Source: Smittium mucronatum
Taxonomy: Eukaryota > Kickxellomycota > Harpellomycetes > Harpellales > Legeriomycetaceae
DNA: 11,490 bases
NCBI GenBank assembly: GCA_001953115.1
Contig: LSSL01000332.1
Location: 1-11,490 of the forward strand
Reading direction: 5' to 3'
Position 1 is the stretch's first letter; each line of letters begins with the position of its first letter. This document shows positions 1 through 8,195 of this stretch, one piece after another. A model generated the notes under the pieces. The model was not told where the DNA came from. It ran no database searches and saw only the letters and a program-made list of their open reading frames with translations. The translations under genes and the position numbers were made by a program.

Positions 1-430
1 ACTACCGGCTGAGTACCTACGGGAAAAGGGTGCAATCTACCAACCACCAAATAATACCCTGGCATTGCCTCAAGTAGGCTGGACGATTGAGGCTTTAACA
101 GTTATGAATTAAGCTCTTTTTCAATGAACAATAGTTCATTAAAGCTACTGAGCTCCTAGTCAGAGCCTACAATTAACAGGATTAATAAAATTAGGCTCCT
201 ACCCAAACGTGGGTTTGATCGACATGGCTTTCCTGCAAATAGATGTTAGACGCTGAGATCCGTCTGAATGTCGAACGCTGGACTTGTGCACTAGACTATG
301 TCTCAGCTGTGCTAAACGAACGGTCCCTCCTGTTTCTAGATGGATCTCCTCTGGAATCGCTGTCCTCCGAATCGCTGTGCGCTGTCTCCACTACTCCCAA
401 CCAAGAATAGTGCAACGCTGTGTGAAATTT
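1..430. other. GC-richer, hairpin-rich block without recognisable gene
   Basis: By hand count this stretch is about 46% GC, against roughly 22-35% just downstream; the change falls near 425. I see no convincing coding frame. Several perfect short inverted repeats lie one after another: 27-31/56-60, 67-73/87-93, 123-129/134-140, 163-169/192-198 and 201-205/210-214. Two stems then sit side by side, 219-225/268-274 enclosing 246-252/261-267 (one G-U pair). A structured RNA is possible, but I recognise no rRNA, tRNA, snRNA, SRP, RNase P or group I/II intron core. It could equally be the edge of a repeat or a neighbouring gene's non-coding end. Confidence 0.3.
354..389. repeat. Short imperfect tandem repeat, 15-bp period
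   Basis: GAATCGCTGT occurs at 354-363 and again at 369-378, and a partial copy (CGCTGTCTCC) follows at 380-389. On the minus strand one frame reads as a Ser/Asp-rich run, but no gene can be supported. Confidence 0.5.
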
Positions 431-435
431 TGGTT

Positions 436-459
436 TAGTGTACTTTTACAAGTACACTA
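436..459. repeat. Perfect 10-bp inverted repeat with 4-nt loop
   Basis: Arms at 436-445 (tagtgtactt) and 450-459 (aagtacacta) are exact reverse complements around the loop ttac. It sits at the boundary between the GC-richer block on the left and AT-rich DNA on the right. As RNA it would be a stable hairpin; as DNA it could be a protein-binding palindrome. No T-run follows that would make it a typical terminator. Confidence 0.5.
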
Positions 460-842
460 TTATAGCTCCTAAATCACGACAAGGTATTTCACTCTTATGG
501 TATATATTAACCTTTATATTATCTTTACGAATATCATTAAGTTTTAATCAATCTGATTTGAAAATGAAACTAATGTCATGCTGGCCAATTAATGTGAATA
601 GTAATGAACTGCAAACAAAAGCAGCAACGCTATTTGGTCAAAACCCATTCCATTCACAGTAATTTGCAATGAGTTTAAAAGATATCCTATCACCATTAAA
701 GAAGCCAGTCGAGTGTCAATATCCGATTTCTATTGGACATGCGGATCATAACTTTCACCGAAATCAAAAACCATTAGTGTGTGGAAAAGTGGAGAGCCAA
801 AAGAATGTATTTATTGGCGGATGGGCAGAAATAGACTATTAA
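438..842 (+). pseudogene. Unrecognised open frame broken by one in-frame TAA
   Basis: One reading frame is open from 438 to 842 except for a single TAA at 660-662. The first part begins at a GTG with ATGs further in (for example 564); the second part has its own ATG at 669 and encodes 57 residues ending GGWAEIDY. I recognise no family. It could be a decayed gene, two small genes, pieces of exons, or chance openness. The neighbouring genes here use introns, so a spliced structure cannot be excluded. It lies upstream of VPS41 on the same strand and may partly be VPS41 promoter or leader. Confidence 0.15.
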
Positions 843-988
843 TTTCGATTCCAAATTTATTTGAAAACCAAATCATTTTTGTTGGACTCTCTTCACATTT
901 CTTAACTTGTATTTCTATTCAAACATAAAAGAGTCATATAGGGTATTTTATCCATCCTCACATTTTTGTTTCACAGTTTCTCCGACAG

Positions 989-3900
989 ATGTCTGCTCCC
1001 GATGAAAACAAACTTCAAGTTGAAGATTTCGAAGCTCGCAGCGTTTCAGTAGAAGAGGAAGATGATATATACGAACCTTTTTTCAGTTACAAAAAGATTA
1101 CTGGAGAATTATCTGATTTGTTTTCTCAAGATAGTTTGAGTGTTGCTGTGGTCGCTGAAAAATTTCTAGTAAATCCTAAAATACTCATATTCTCTTTTCA
1201 ATGCTTTAACACACACACCCTTGTTTCAAATAGGTTCTTGGAACTCATTGGGGTCATGTTTTGATTGTAGACTTAAAGGGAAATGTATCTAAACGTTGGC
1301 ATTCCCATGGTGCAGCCGTAACTTCTTTGTCATATACTAAAAACAACGACTTTTTGGTCAGTGGTGGTGATGATGGAAAAGTTGTGCTGCATGAGGTCTT
1401 TTCAGATTCTAGAAAGATCGTAGCCGACCATCAAAGACCTGTAAAGGCCGTTGCCATAGAGTCTACTTACAATGGCCAAGAGGGAAAAATAGTTTCAGGT
1501 GGTTTATTGGGTAAATTGATAGTCCACGAAGACAGGAAATGGCCCCTCAACAAAAGAAATTTAGTACTTGAAGAAGGTAATGGCCCTATTTATACCCTCT
1601 CTTGGGAAGGCAATTTCCTTGCTTCCGCTAATGAAAAGGTTACAAATCTTACATTATTTTATTCGTTTTAAATCTTTCTTTCCTCAAATTTATTATCCTT
1701 TTATAGGGCGTTATAGTTTATGAAATGAAAGAAATGATTCCCTTAGCTAGTATAGATAGAATGTCTTTTGACTTGAGGGCTGATTTGTACCCTTGTCGTT
1801 TATTTTGGGAATCCCAAAGAAATCTTATCATATCCTGGGGAAAATACATTCAAACAGTAGATATACTAGATTCTAGCCCCTCTCAAAAAGTTTCGCATTT
1901 AAACCATTCAAAGGAAGAGTTATATGCAAAGGTCAGTTCCATTTTAGAATGCGATTGCGCTGTAGTCGGAGTCTCCAAAATAGAAACAAGTTTCATGATA
2001 TTAGCTTACCCTGGGCAAATAGAAACCGAAAATAATATCGAGTCCAATGAAGAGCCATCAAATGATAACCACAGCGAAATTTCTATTTTCTCAACTGATG
2101 GTACTAATAGTTTATTGCTTGATACCCTTCCTCCAGAATTGCGTGTTATAAATCAAAACCATGAAGAAGAATCTAATGATGTACTGGAGCTTCCTGGATA
2201 TAAGAAATATAAAGCTAACGACTACAACATCATTTCTTCCATTGATAATGATGACATCTCAAAAGCCATTTGGTACATAATTAGCCCTAAACAGATAGTT
2301 GAAATAAAAAAAAAGACTTTTCAACAACATCTTAAATGGTTAGAAGAACACGAAATGTTCAACGCTGCTTACACTGAAATGTTTGATGCATTAGTAAACA
2401 ATACTGGAAAATTCATTGGAACCGACTTAAGTATTCAAAATAGTCTTATGTTTGAGATTGGTCAGGGCTACGCCGAGTTACTTATATCTTCTCAAAATTA
2501 TGAGAAAGCTGCCGAAGTCATTTCTTTTGTATTAAATAGAATTAAAATTCATCTGGAAGATGATGCTATAGATTTGAGGCAGGTGTGGGAGGCTTGGGCT
2601 TATAAATTTGCGTCAAAAGACAAGTTAGTTATTATGTCGCAATACATTCCTACTGACATTACAGGAATAAGTCAGACATTATATGAATTGATTTTGTCGG
2701 AGCTCTTGGATAAAGATATCCCAAAGTTTTGTGAAACTGTAGAGGTTTGGCCATTAGATGTGTATAATGCAAAAAGTGTTGAAATAGCTATCATTGATAA
2801 ATTGGATAAATTTGAGAATGATGATAACATTTCTAATAGGAAGTTTATTTATTCTCTCAGAGTTTGCTTGGCGAAACTGCTTGATCGTTCAGGCCAAATT
2901 GACAAAGCTATAAAATATTATCTCATTATACATTATGAAGGGATATTGAATAGAATTCAAAATGAAAATTTAACATATTTCATTAGGGATAAAGTACTAC
3001 TAATCATGGAGTATGATGACTATTATCTTCAACAATCTGCTAATAAAACAATCCCTGAAAATGAGACAATTCGCGTTTATCAACAGTTAAATGATTATAA
3101 CAGAGACCAAGCTCCTGGAGTTACCCTTTTAGTAAACAATGTAACAGCTATACCACCAGCTGTTGTAGTTCCCCAACTTGTCAAAACCCCATTCTATATT
3201 TATATCTATCTTCATGCTCTTCGACTGAACGATCCCAATTTATGTGATCAATTTGCAGATATGCAAGTTGAACTTTATGCAGAATATAGTCCTAGTGAAC
3301 TACTAAGATATCTAAGATCTAGCACTCTATATTCTTTAGCTAAGGCAAGCCAAATTTGCGAATCAAGAGGACTAGTTCCTGAGACTATTTATCTCTTGGG
3401 TAGAATGGGGGACTTTAGGAGAGCATTAATGATGATTTTGTACGAATTAAAAGATGTAGATTATGCGATAAGATTTGCACATGAACAACATGACAAAGAC
3501 TTGTGGGATGATTTAGTCAACATCAGTTCCCAGTCTCGAGGAGAGAATGTTGACGAATCTGGTTCAGAAAGCCATACGCTTGGTAACAACGATTCTATGA
3601 AAGAGGATCTTGAATTACCTGAGCTGCCCTTGGACGTAATAAATAAATTAAGATTGGCTTTGTTGTTACATGCGGATAGCAAGTTTGTTAATCCAGTAAC
3701 TCTAATAAAGTCCATACCACCTTCTCAGACGATTCCGGGTATACGGGAAGCAGTTTGTACGGTACTTAGCAATTGCCAGCTAAGAATAGACTTATTGAAA
3801 GCCTGTAATTCAGTGTTGAATGGGTATAATGAAAAACTATTTATCAAATCTCGAAAAACTTTAACAAAAGGCGTGATGCTGGACACAAGAAATAAATGCA

Positions 3901-4535
3901 CAGTATGTAATTTGAACTTGTTTCCTATAAAAGCACTAGAACAGACAGTTATATCACCAAACCCCCCTTCTCCCTCAATGAAACTGGTTTTCGGATGTGG
4001 TCATGCTTATCATATTGAGTGTCTCTTAAACCCACAAGTATTAGAAAAAATCAATACTCAAATTTCTGAAAATTCTCTCATGAGAACACATTTGGGGGTT
4101 GGAAAAGTCAGCTCTATGGATGATCAAGTCGGAAATTCGCGATCTTTAGCAAAATCAAGGAGAGAAAGCAACAGAATTCATCATCCAAGAGACTCAAAAC
4201 CGTTTGATTTCATGACCTATTCTTCGTATTGCAATTATTTTATTAGATCGAAACTGGATTTAATGGCGAAAATTAGTGAATTTTCAGTACCTAAATGCCC
4301 TGTTTACGAAAAAAATGCAACTTCAGGGATGGCAAATAGTGGATGCACTTACTCCATTGATGGAGCTGATGAACTGAACACAAAACGTGATGAACAGATA
4401 GGCGGTACTAAAAAAAAATGGGTTATTCCAGCTAAATTTCTTCCACAGAATAGTAATCCAAAACAGGATCAAGCTAATGTATTATCGAACAATAATACCA
4501 ACATATTGCCCAGAGTCGAGAATTTAATTTTGTAA
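989..4535 (+). CDS. VPS41: VPS41, HOPS vacuolar tethering complex subunit
   Basis: Spliced model: exons 989-1168, 1234-1638 and 1707-4535, giving 1137 residues. Vps41 is the HOPS subunit that binds Rab7/Ypt7-type GTPases and tethers late endosomes, AP-3 vesicles and vacuoles before SNARE fusion. An N-terminal WD40-like propeller covers about residues 25-380, with family landmarks such as LGTHWGHVLIVDLKGN, made only after intron 1 is removed, and LRADLYPCRLFW. An alpha-helical clathrin-repeat region follows, about 400-910, including LYAEYSPSELLRYLRSST and ETIYLLGRMGDFRRAL. A RING-H2-like C terminus starts at C926xxC929 and continues C959-G-H961-xx-H964-xx-C967. It is longer than human (about 850) and yeast (about 990) proteins, mainly through an insertion inside the RING and a polar tail. 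The expected final Cys after C1059 is Tyr1062. The ATG at 989 gives an acidic N terminus typical of the family. Identification is firm; the extreme C terminus is less certain. Confidence 0.95.
1169..1233 (+). other. VPS41 intron 1 (65 nt, phase 0)
   Basis: Donor GTAAAT, acceptor AAATAG. Removing it joins residues KFL to VLGTHWGHVLIVD, restoring the conserved first propeller strand; reading through leaves a non-homologous stretch and a stop. Confidence 0.9.
1639..1706 (+). other. VPS41 intron 2 (68 nt, phase 0)
   Basis: Donor GTTACA (non-standard at positions 3-6), acceptor TTATAG. Removal joins ASANEK to GVIVYEMKE, matching the family's propeller strand; the unspliced frame stops at 1669-1671. 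Confidence 0.88.
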
Positions 4536-4833
4536 TATACTATTTTCTCAATTAATTCATTTGGAATATTTCATTCTTTTTTTTTAAAAAAAAATTTTCA
4601 TTAAAAGTAAATATATATTTTTCAGTTAATATAATAATATGGTTTTGAATCGCCAATTATTTTAGTCATCTATATTATCAAGTTTTGTTGGAATTGGATC
4701 TATAATAGAAGCTTGAGTCTTTAGGGTCTTGTAAAGAATAAAAAAAACAAATTGCGATAACATTATTATCGAAGCAAATACAAAAGCACGAAATTTCTTA
4801 AAATACAGGGGTTTTTTAGCGGTTATTTTTTTT
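4536..4833. other. Convergent intergenic region VPS41 / DAD3
   Basis: This 298-bp stretch holds both 3' ends. It contains a T9A9 palindromic tract at 4577-4594. On the minus strand an open frame running from 4961 down to a TAA at 4662-4664 overlaps the end of DAD3 in another frame and would encode a membrane-like segment (see findings). No clear polyadenylation hexamer for VPS41 is visible. Confidence 0.5.
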
Positions 4834-5262
4834 CTAAATGGGAGGACAATTGGTAGTAAAAGTGTTGAAATCTTCGGTACGAGCAGGACTCGGGGGATCG
4901 TTTCCGGAACCAGAAGCCCTAGAACTATTATTGTATATTGAAGATTTGAACAACGTATGAACTAAAAAGAATTTTTTTTCCAGTTTCCGCATTCCAAGGA
5001 CAATCCGATCGAGTTCATTTGAATTTAACGAATGGATGAGCTCATTCAGCTATCAAGATTTGGAATTTTATATAAATTAGCAACACGAGTTTGGATAGAG
5101 ACAAGAGAACAAGTGAAAGGATATTCATCGAACATATATAAGAATGGGTTTTGAAACTCTTTTTTTCGGAAAACGAATGAAAGATACCTTTTCAGTCTGT
5201 TTGTTGAGGAGCTCGTATTCGGATAGTATCAAAGCTTCTTCCTCGCTTAATCGATCTTGCAT
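4834..5262 (-). CDS. DAD3: DAD3, DASH/Dam1 complex subunit
   Basis: Two exons on the minus strand, 5262-5188 and 5049-4834, give 96 residues; budding-yeast Dad3 is about 94. Dad3 is a small helical subunit of the ten-protein DASH/Dam1 ring, which couples kinetochores to microtubule ends. Visible match: N-terminal LS-E--AL-LSEYELLN (residues 5-20), then LNELIHSL (26-33) and the diagnostic block MRKLEKKFFLVHTLFKSSIY (45-64). These align with the family pattern of a Leu-Ser start, an EY helix, an (M/L)R-x-(L/I)E-x-K-x-x-LV-TL-K-S-Y core and then a divergent tail. The tail after 66 is short, Ser/Pro/Thr-rich and not conserved. The ATG at 5262 puts the N terminus exactly where family members begin; a poly(A) leader lies just upstream. 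It faces NDC80 across 485 bp. A single transmembrane-type frame overlaps its 3' end, so an alternative C terminus cannot be fully excluded. Confidence 0.85.
5050..5187 (-). other. DAD3 intron (138 nt, phase 0)
   Basis: On the minus strand the donor is GTATCT and the acceptor is TTGATAG. A GCTAAT branch-point-like sequence lies about 30 nt before the acceptor. Splicing joins NKQTEK to LNELIHS, continuing one predicted helix. Each exon alone is too short to stand out. Confidence 0.85.
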
Positions 5263-5747
5263 TTCTAGTAGTTTTTTTTTTTTTTTGAAACTTTAAAAAA
5301 GAAATTTCTGTCGCGTAAATCAGATTCATATAAAAGACATTACTTTTTTCCTATTTCTATTTGAGACTTTTTTTTTTTTTTTTAGCAAGTTTTAGTTTTT
5401 TTTCTAAAGGTATTTTTCTTCAAATTTGTAGGCATTTTCTAAACAGCTAAAAGCTATTGCCAACTTAAACGGATATAATTGGATGTAAAACTAACAAAAA
5501 TCGAAATAGTGTAAATTAATTGGCAAAAATGCATAGTACAAAGAGTAGTTTGGTGTATTTTATTGGTCGATATTTGGTATTCAACTTTTGACGATACAAT
5601 TGGATATATATGTTGTTACTTTATAGCAAAAAGTAAACAATAGCGAAAACACCAAAAAGAATTTGATATAAGCAGTGGCGAAATTTCATTCACTATAAGA
5701 TCAATGATTCTCAAAAAGATAGTTTCAAAACCAAAAAAATTCTTATT
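5263..5747. promoter_or_regulatory. Shared divergent promoter of DAD3 and NDC80
   Basis: No gene is visible in these 485 bp between two divergent start codons. Long poly(dA:dT) tracts (T15 at 5272-5286, T16 at 5368-5383, T8 at 5396-5403) are of the kind that exclude nucleosomes in fungal promoters. A TATAAAAG lies at 5329-5336 on the plus strand, but over 400 bp from NDC80. A CGCG core (TCGCGT, 5311-5316; ACGCGA on the other strand) resembles an MBF-type G1/S site. The tracts and motif are seen; their function is inferred. Confidence 0.5.
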
Positions 5748-7933
5748 ATGGATCAGAGAAGAAAAACAAATGTTGGCCAATTTGGCCAATTCAACAGAAA
5801 TAGCAACAATCCGCAATATTCGAATTTACCACCGACTGTAAACAGATTCAGCAATAATGATTCCCAACGGATGGGGACTATTAGAAATCCGAGATTTTCG
5901 ATGGCCCCTCAGTCATACATGTCTGGCTATAATTCGTCTATGGGCTCTGACCAAAACCGACAGAATTCACTAGCTGGGAATAAACAAGAAATAAATAGAT
6001 CCACGCCAATGGACAGAAGAGATCATGGGTTTGGAGTTCCTATAACCGAAAGCAGAAATCAGGGATTCGGAACTATTGTCCAAAAAAAAACAAATCGACT
6101 AGCGACTCAGACACCAGCAGGAAATCAATTCAGGTAAAAAAAAAGGAGAATAGGTTCACCTATTTTAGCCAGCAGTTAAGCTTTATAAATTAAATTATTT
6201 TTTTGCTTCAAAATATACTGATTAGAAATGGGGGTGGTGGAGCTTTATTTGAAACTACTCGGAGAACCACAATGGGTACAGGGCTATTAAACACAGTGTC
6301 CCGGAATTCCAGAGCAGTTGATGATCCAAGACCTATAAAGACAAAAGAATTTATGATCATGGCGAAACAAAAAATATCTGATTACTTGACGCATAAAAGA
6401 TTTCCTAAAGAAATAAATTTGGATGCCCACACTGGGAGATTTATCGAGGACTGCTTCAAATTTTTATATGCAAGACTTGACCCGTTCTATGTTTTCGGCC
6501 GGAAGTTTGAGGATGACATATACAGTATTTTGAAAAATATAAAGTATCCGTATATAGATAACCTGAGCAAATCAAAGCTAAGGAATCCAGCAAGTGTAAG
6601 TTCGTGGCCAGAAGTGCTGGCGTTTTTGGTATGGCTGACTGAACTTAATCTGCTCGTAGACAGTATGGATAATGAAGAGGAAAATAATTTCGAAGGAAGC
6701 TCTTCTAATTCAATTAGATTTGAAGACAAAGCATTTTACCACTATCTAATTGAGGCATACCCAATATGGCTAGTTGGAAAAGACGAGCCGCCAGATATCG
6801 AACAAAATCTAGAAAACCAGTTTTTCTTAAAGAACCAGCTAGTTAGTAACGAAAACTCAAGGCTTGAAGTTGAGCTCGAAGCTTTACAGCAAGAATTGAG
6901 CAAGCTGGAAAGCATAAAATCACCTTTACAAGTTGAGGAAGAGCTACAAAAAGCTTTTGAGAAGGATATGAGCGCTCTCGAAAAGTATAAAAAACAATGC
7001 GAGAACTTGATTTCAAAGACCGGGGAGAAAATAGAGTTTTTAGAACGAAACAATGAACTGATGGCAGCGGATATAAAGTTAATAGACGAAGAAATTTCCA
7101 ATGTTGAGGCTATCCTCAATGAGCAAAAAATATCGATAGTGGAAGTTGGCCAAATGAACGCTGAAAAATCAAGATTATGTGCGAGCTTGGACGATAATCA
7201 AGCTAGATTAGGTGCTAAACAGGAGGAGATTTGGCAAAGGGAAACTGGAATCCAAAAGTTTTTAGATTCAATCGAAGAGATGGAACAGAAATACAATGAG
7301 TCGGTGTCACAAATAGACTTTTCCATGATATCAGATATCAATTCAATATCAATCCGAAATCCTAATAAGCGGGCATATTCAGATATCGATGCCAGTGCAG
7401 CATATATTAGAGTGAATCTAAATGCTAACGATCCCAGCTCAATAGTTCAGCCACCGCTGAAGCCAGATCTTGAAAATGTTCTTGGTAAAATCAGGGAACT
7501 TGTACTATCAAACAACAACGCGTTGAGTACAGCCACATTCGAGATTAGTGAAGAAAATATCAAACTAGAGGATTCGAAGCTTGAAATAAACGATAAAATG
7601 GTGGAATTAACCAAGAAGTGTGAGAGATTGCAGAAGGAGGCAGAATCAGTGCGCCAAACCATTTCAGAGCAGTCCAAAATACCATCTCTAGAAATAGATA
7701 ATTTGGAGAATGAAATACAGCTCTTGGAATCATCGATCAGCGACACTGAGCAGCAAGCAAAAGAAAACTATATGGTTTCAAAAACGGGGCTTGAAAGTGT
7801 TAAGAGGACAGCATTGCAATTTGAGGATAATTTATCGAAAGAACTGATGGATTCAGTGGATGAATTGCTAAAAATGCAGAGTTATGTGCAAAGACGCTTA
7901 GCAGAATCTACAAAGGCCATATTCATGGATTAA
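5748..7933 (+). CDS. NDC80: NDC80 (HEC1), outer kinetochore microtubule-binding protein
   Basis: Exons 5748-6133 and 6226-7933 give 697 residues; yeast Ndc80 is 691, human 642. With Nuf2, Spc24 and Spc25 it forms the rod that links centromeric kinetochore to spindle microtubules. Residues 1-161 are a basic, Asn/Gln/Gly-rich disordered tail with several R-x-S/T sites (RRKT, RFS, RNS), the pattern phosphorylated by Aurora/Ipl1 in this family. A calponin-homology domain (about 162-276) opens with DDPRPIKTKEF and includes RFIEDCFKFLYARLDP, IKYPYI and SWPEVLAFLVWL, all family hallmarks. A long coiled coil follows from about 320, interrupted at about 494-542 by a Pro/Asn-containing loop, then continues to the C terminus, where Spc24/Spc25 junction contacts are expected. 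The ATG is the first in frame and is preceded by an A-rich leader. The tail is longer than in yeast or human. Confidence 0.95.
6134..6225 (+). other. NDC80 intron (92 nt, phase 2)
   Basis: Donor GTAAAA, acceptor CTGATTAG. It joins AG to A, making Arg129, so the tail reads NQFRNGGGGALFETTRR. The unspliced frame stops immediately at 6135-6137. It separates most of the disordered tail from the CH-domain exon. Confidence 0.88.
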
Positions 7934-7947
7934 GTCTGGAAGTGCCT

Positions 7948-7953
7948 AATAAA
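7948..7953 (+). promoter_or_regulatory. Possible NDC80 polyadenylation signal AATAAA
   Basis: Exact AATAAA hexamer 14 nt after the NDC80 stop codon, followed by T-rich sequence. Position and sequence fit a 3'-end signal, but such hexamers are common in AT-rich DNA. Confidence 0.35.
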
Positions 7954-8195
7954 TTTGCGAATAGTTGTTTTATACCTTTTGTTTTCCTGTAAAAACCCCC
8001 CCTATTGTTATTTTTGTCTAGTAGTAAATAGAAGTTGACTTTATTTTTATTTTTTTAAATTTGGAAATATCGCTTGTAGCCAATGGTTGGGTCTTTTGAA
8101 TCTATGTAAAGCATAATTTTTGCAAATTCATTAAAGATTCTTTTAATAGAAAACTCAACGACAAAAACAGCAAAATTGAATAAAGTTCGAAAGAA

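Noticed and set aside
219..274. U3-type snoRNA 3' end (GTCTGA at 262-267 resembles box D)
   Set aside because: No matching box C, C' or B and no typical 5' domain; a six-base match alone is not evidence.
1..300. Group I intron core
   Set aside because: CTACGGGAAAAGG and GACTATGTC loosely recall conserved core elements, but the ordered P, Q, R and S elements are not present on either strand.
4838..4960. Plus-strand 40-codon frame starting MGGQLVVKV, ending in a GTATGA donor-like site
   Set aside because: It is antisense to the DAD3 3' exon, has no continuation in a consistent frame, and DAD3 has clear family similarity.
6487..7746. Three minus-strand open frames under NDC80
   Set aside because: All are Ser/Leu-rich shadows antisense to the Glu/Lys-rich CH and coiled-coil coding sequence.
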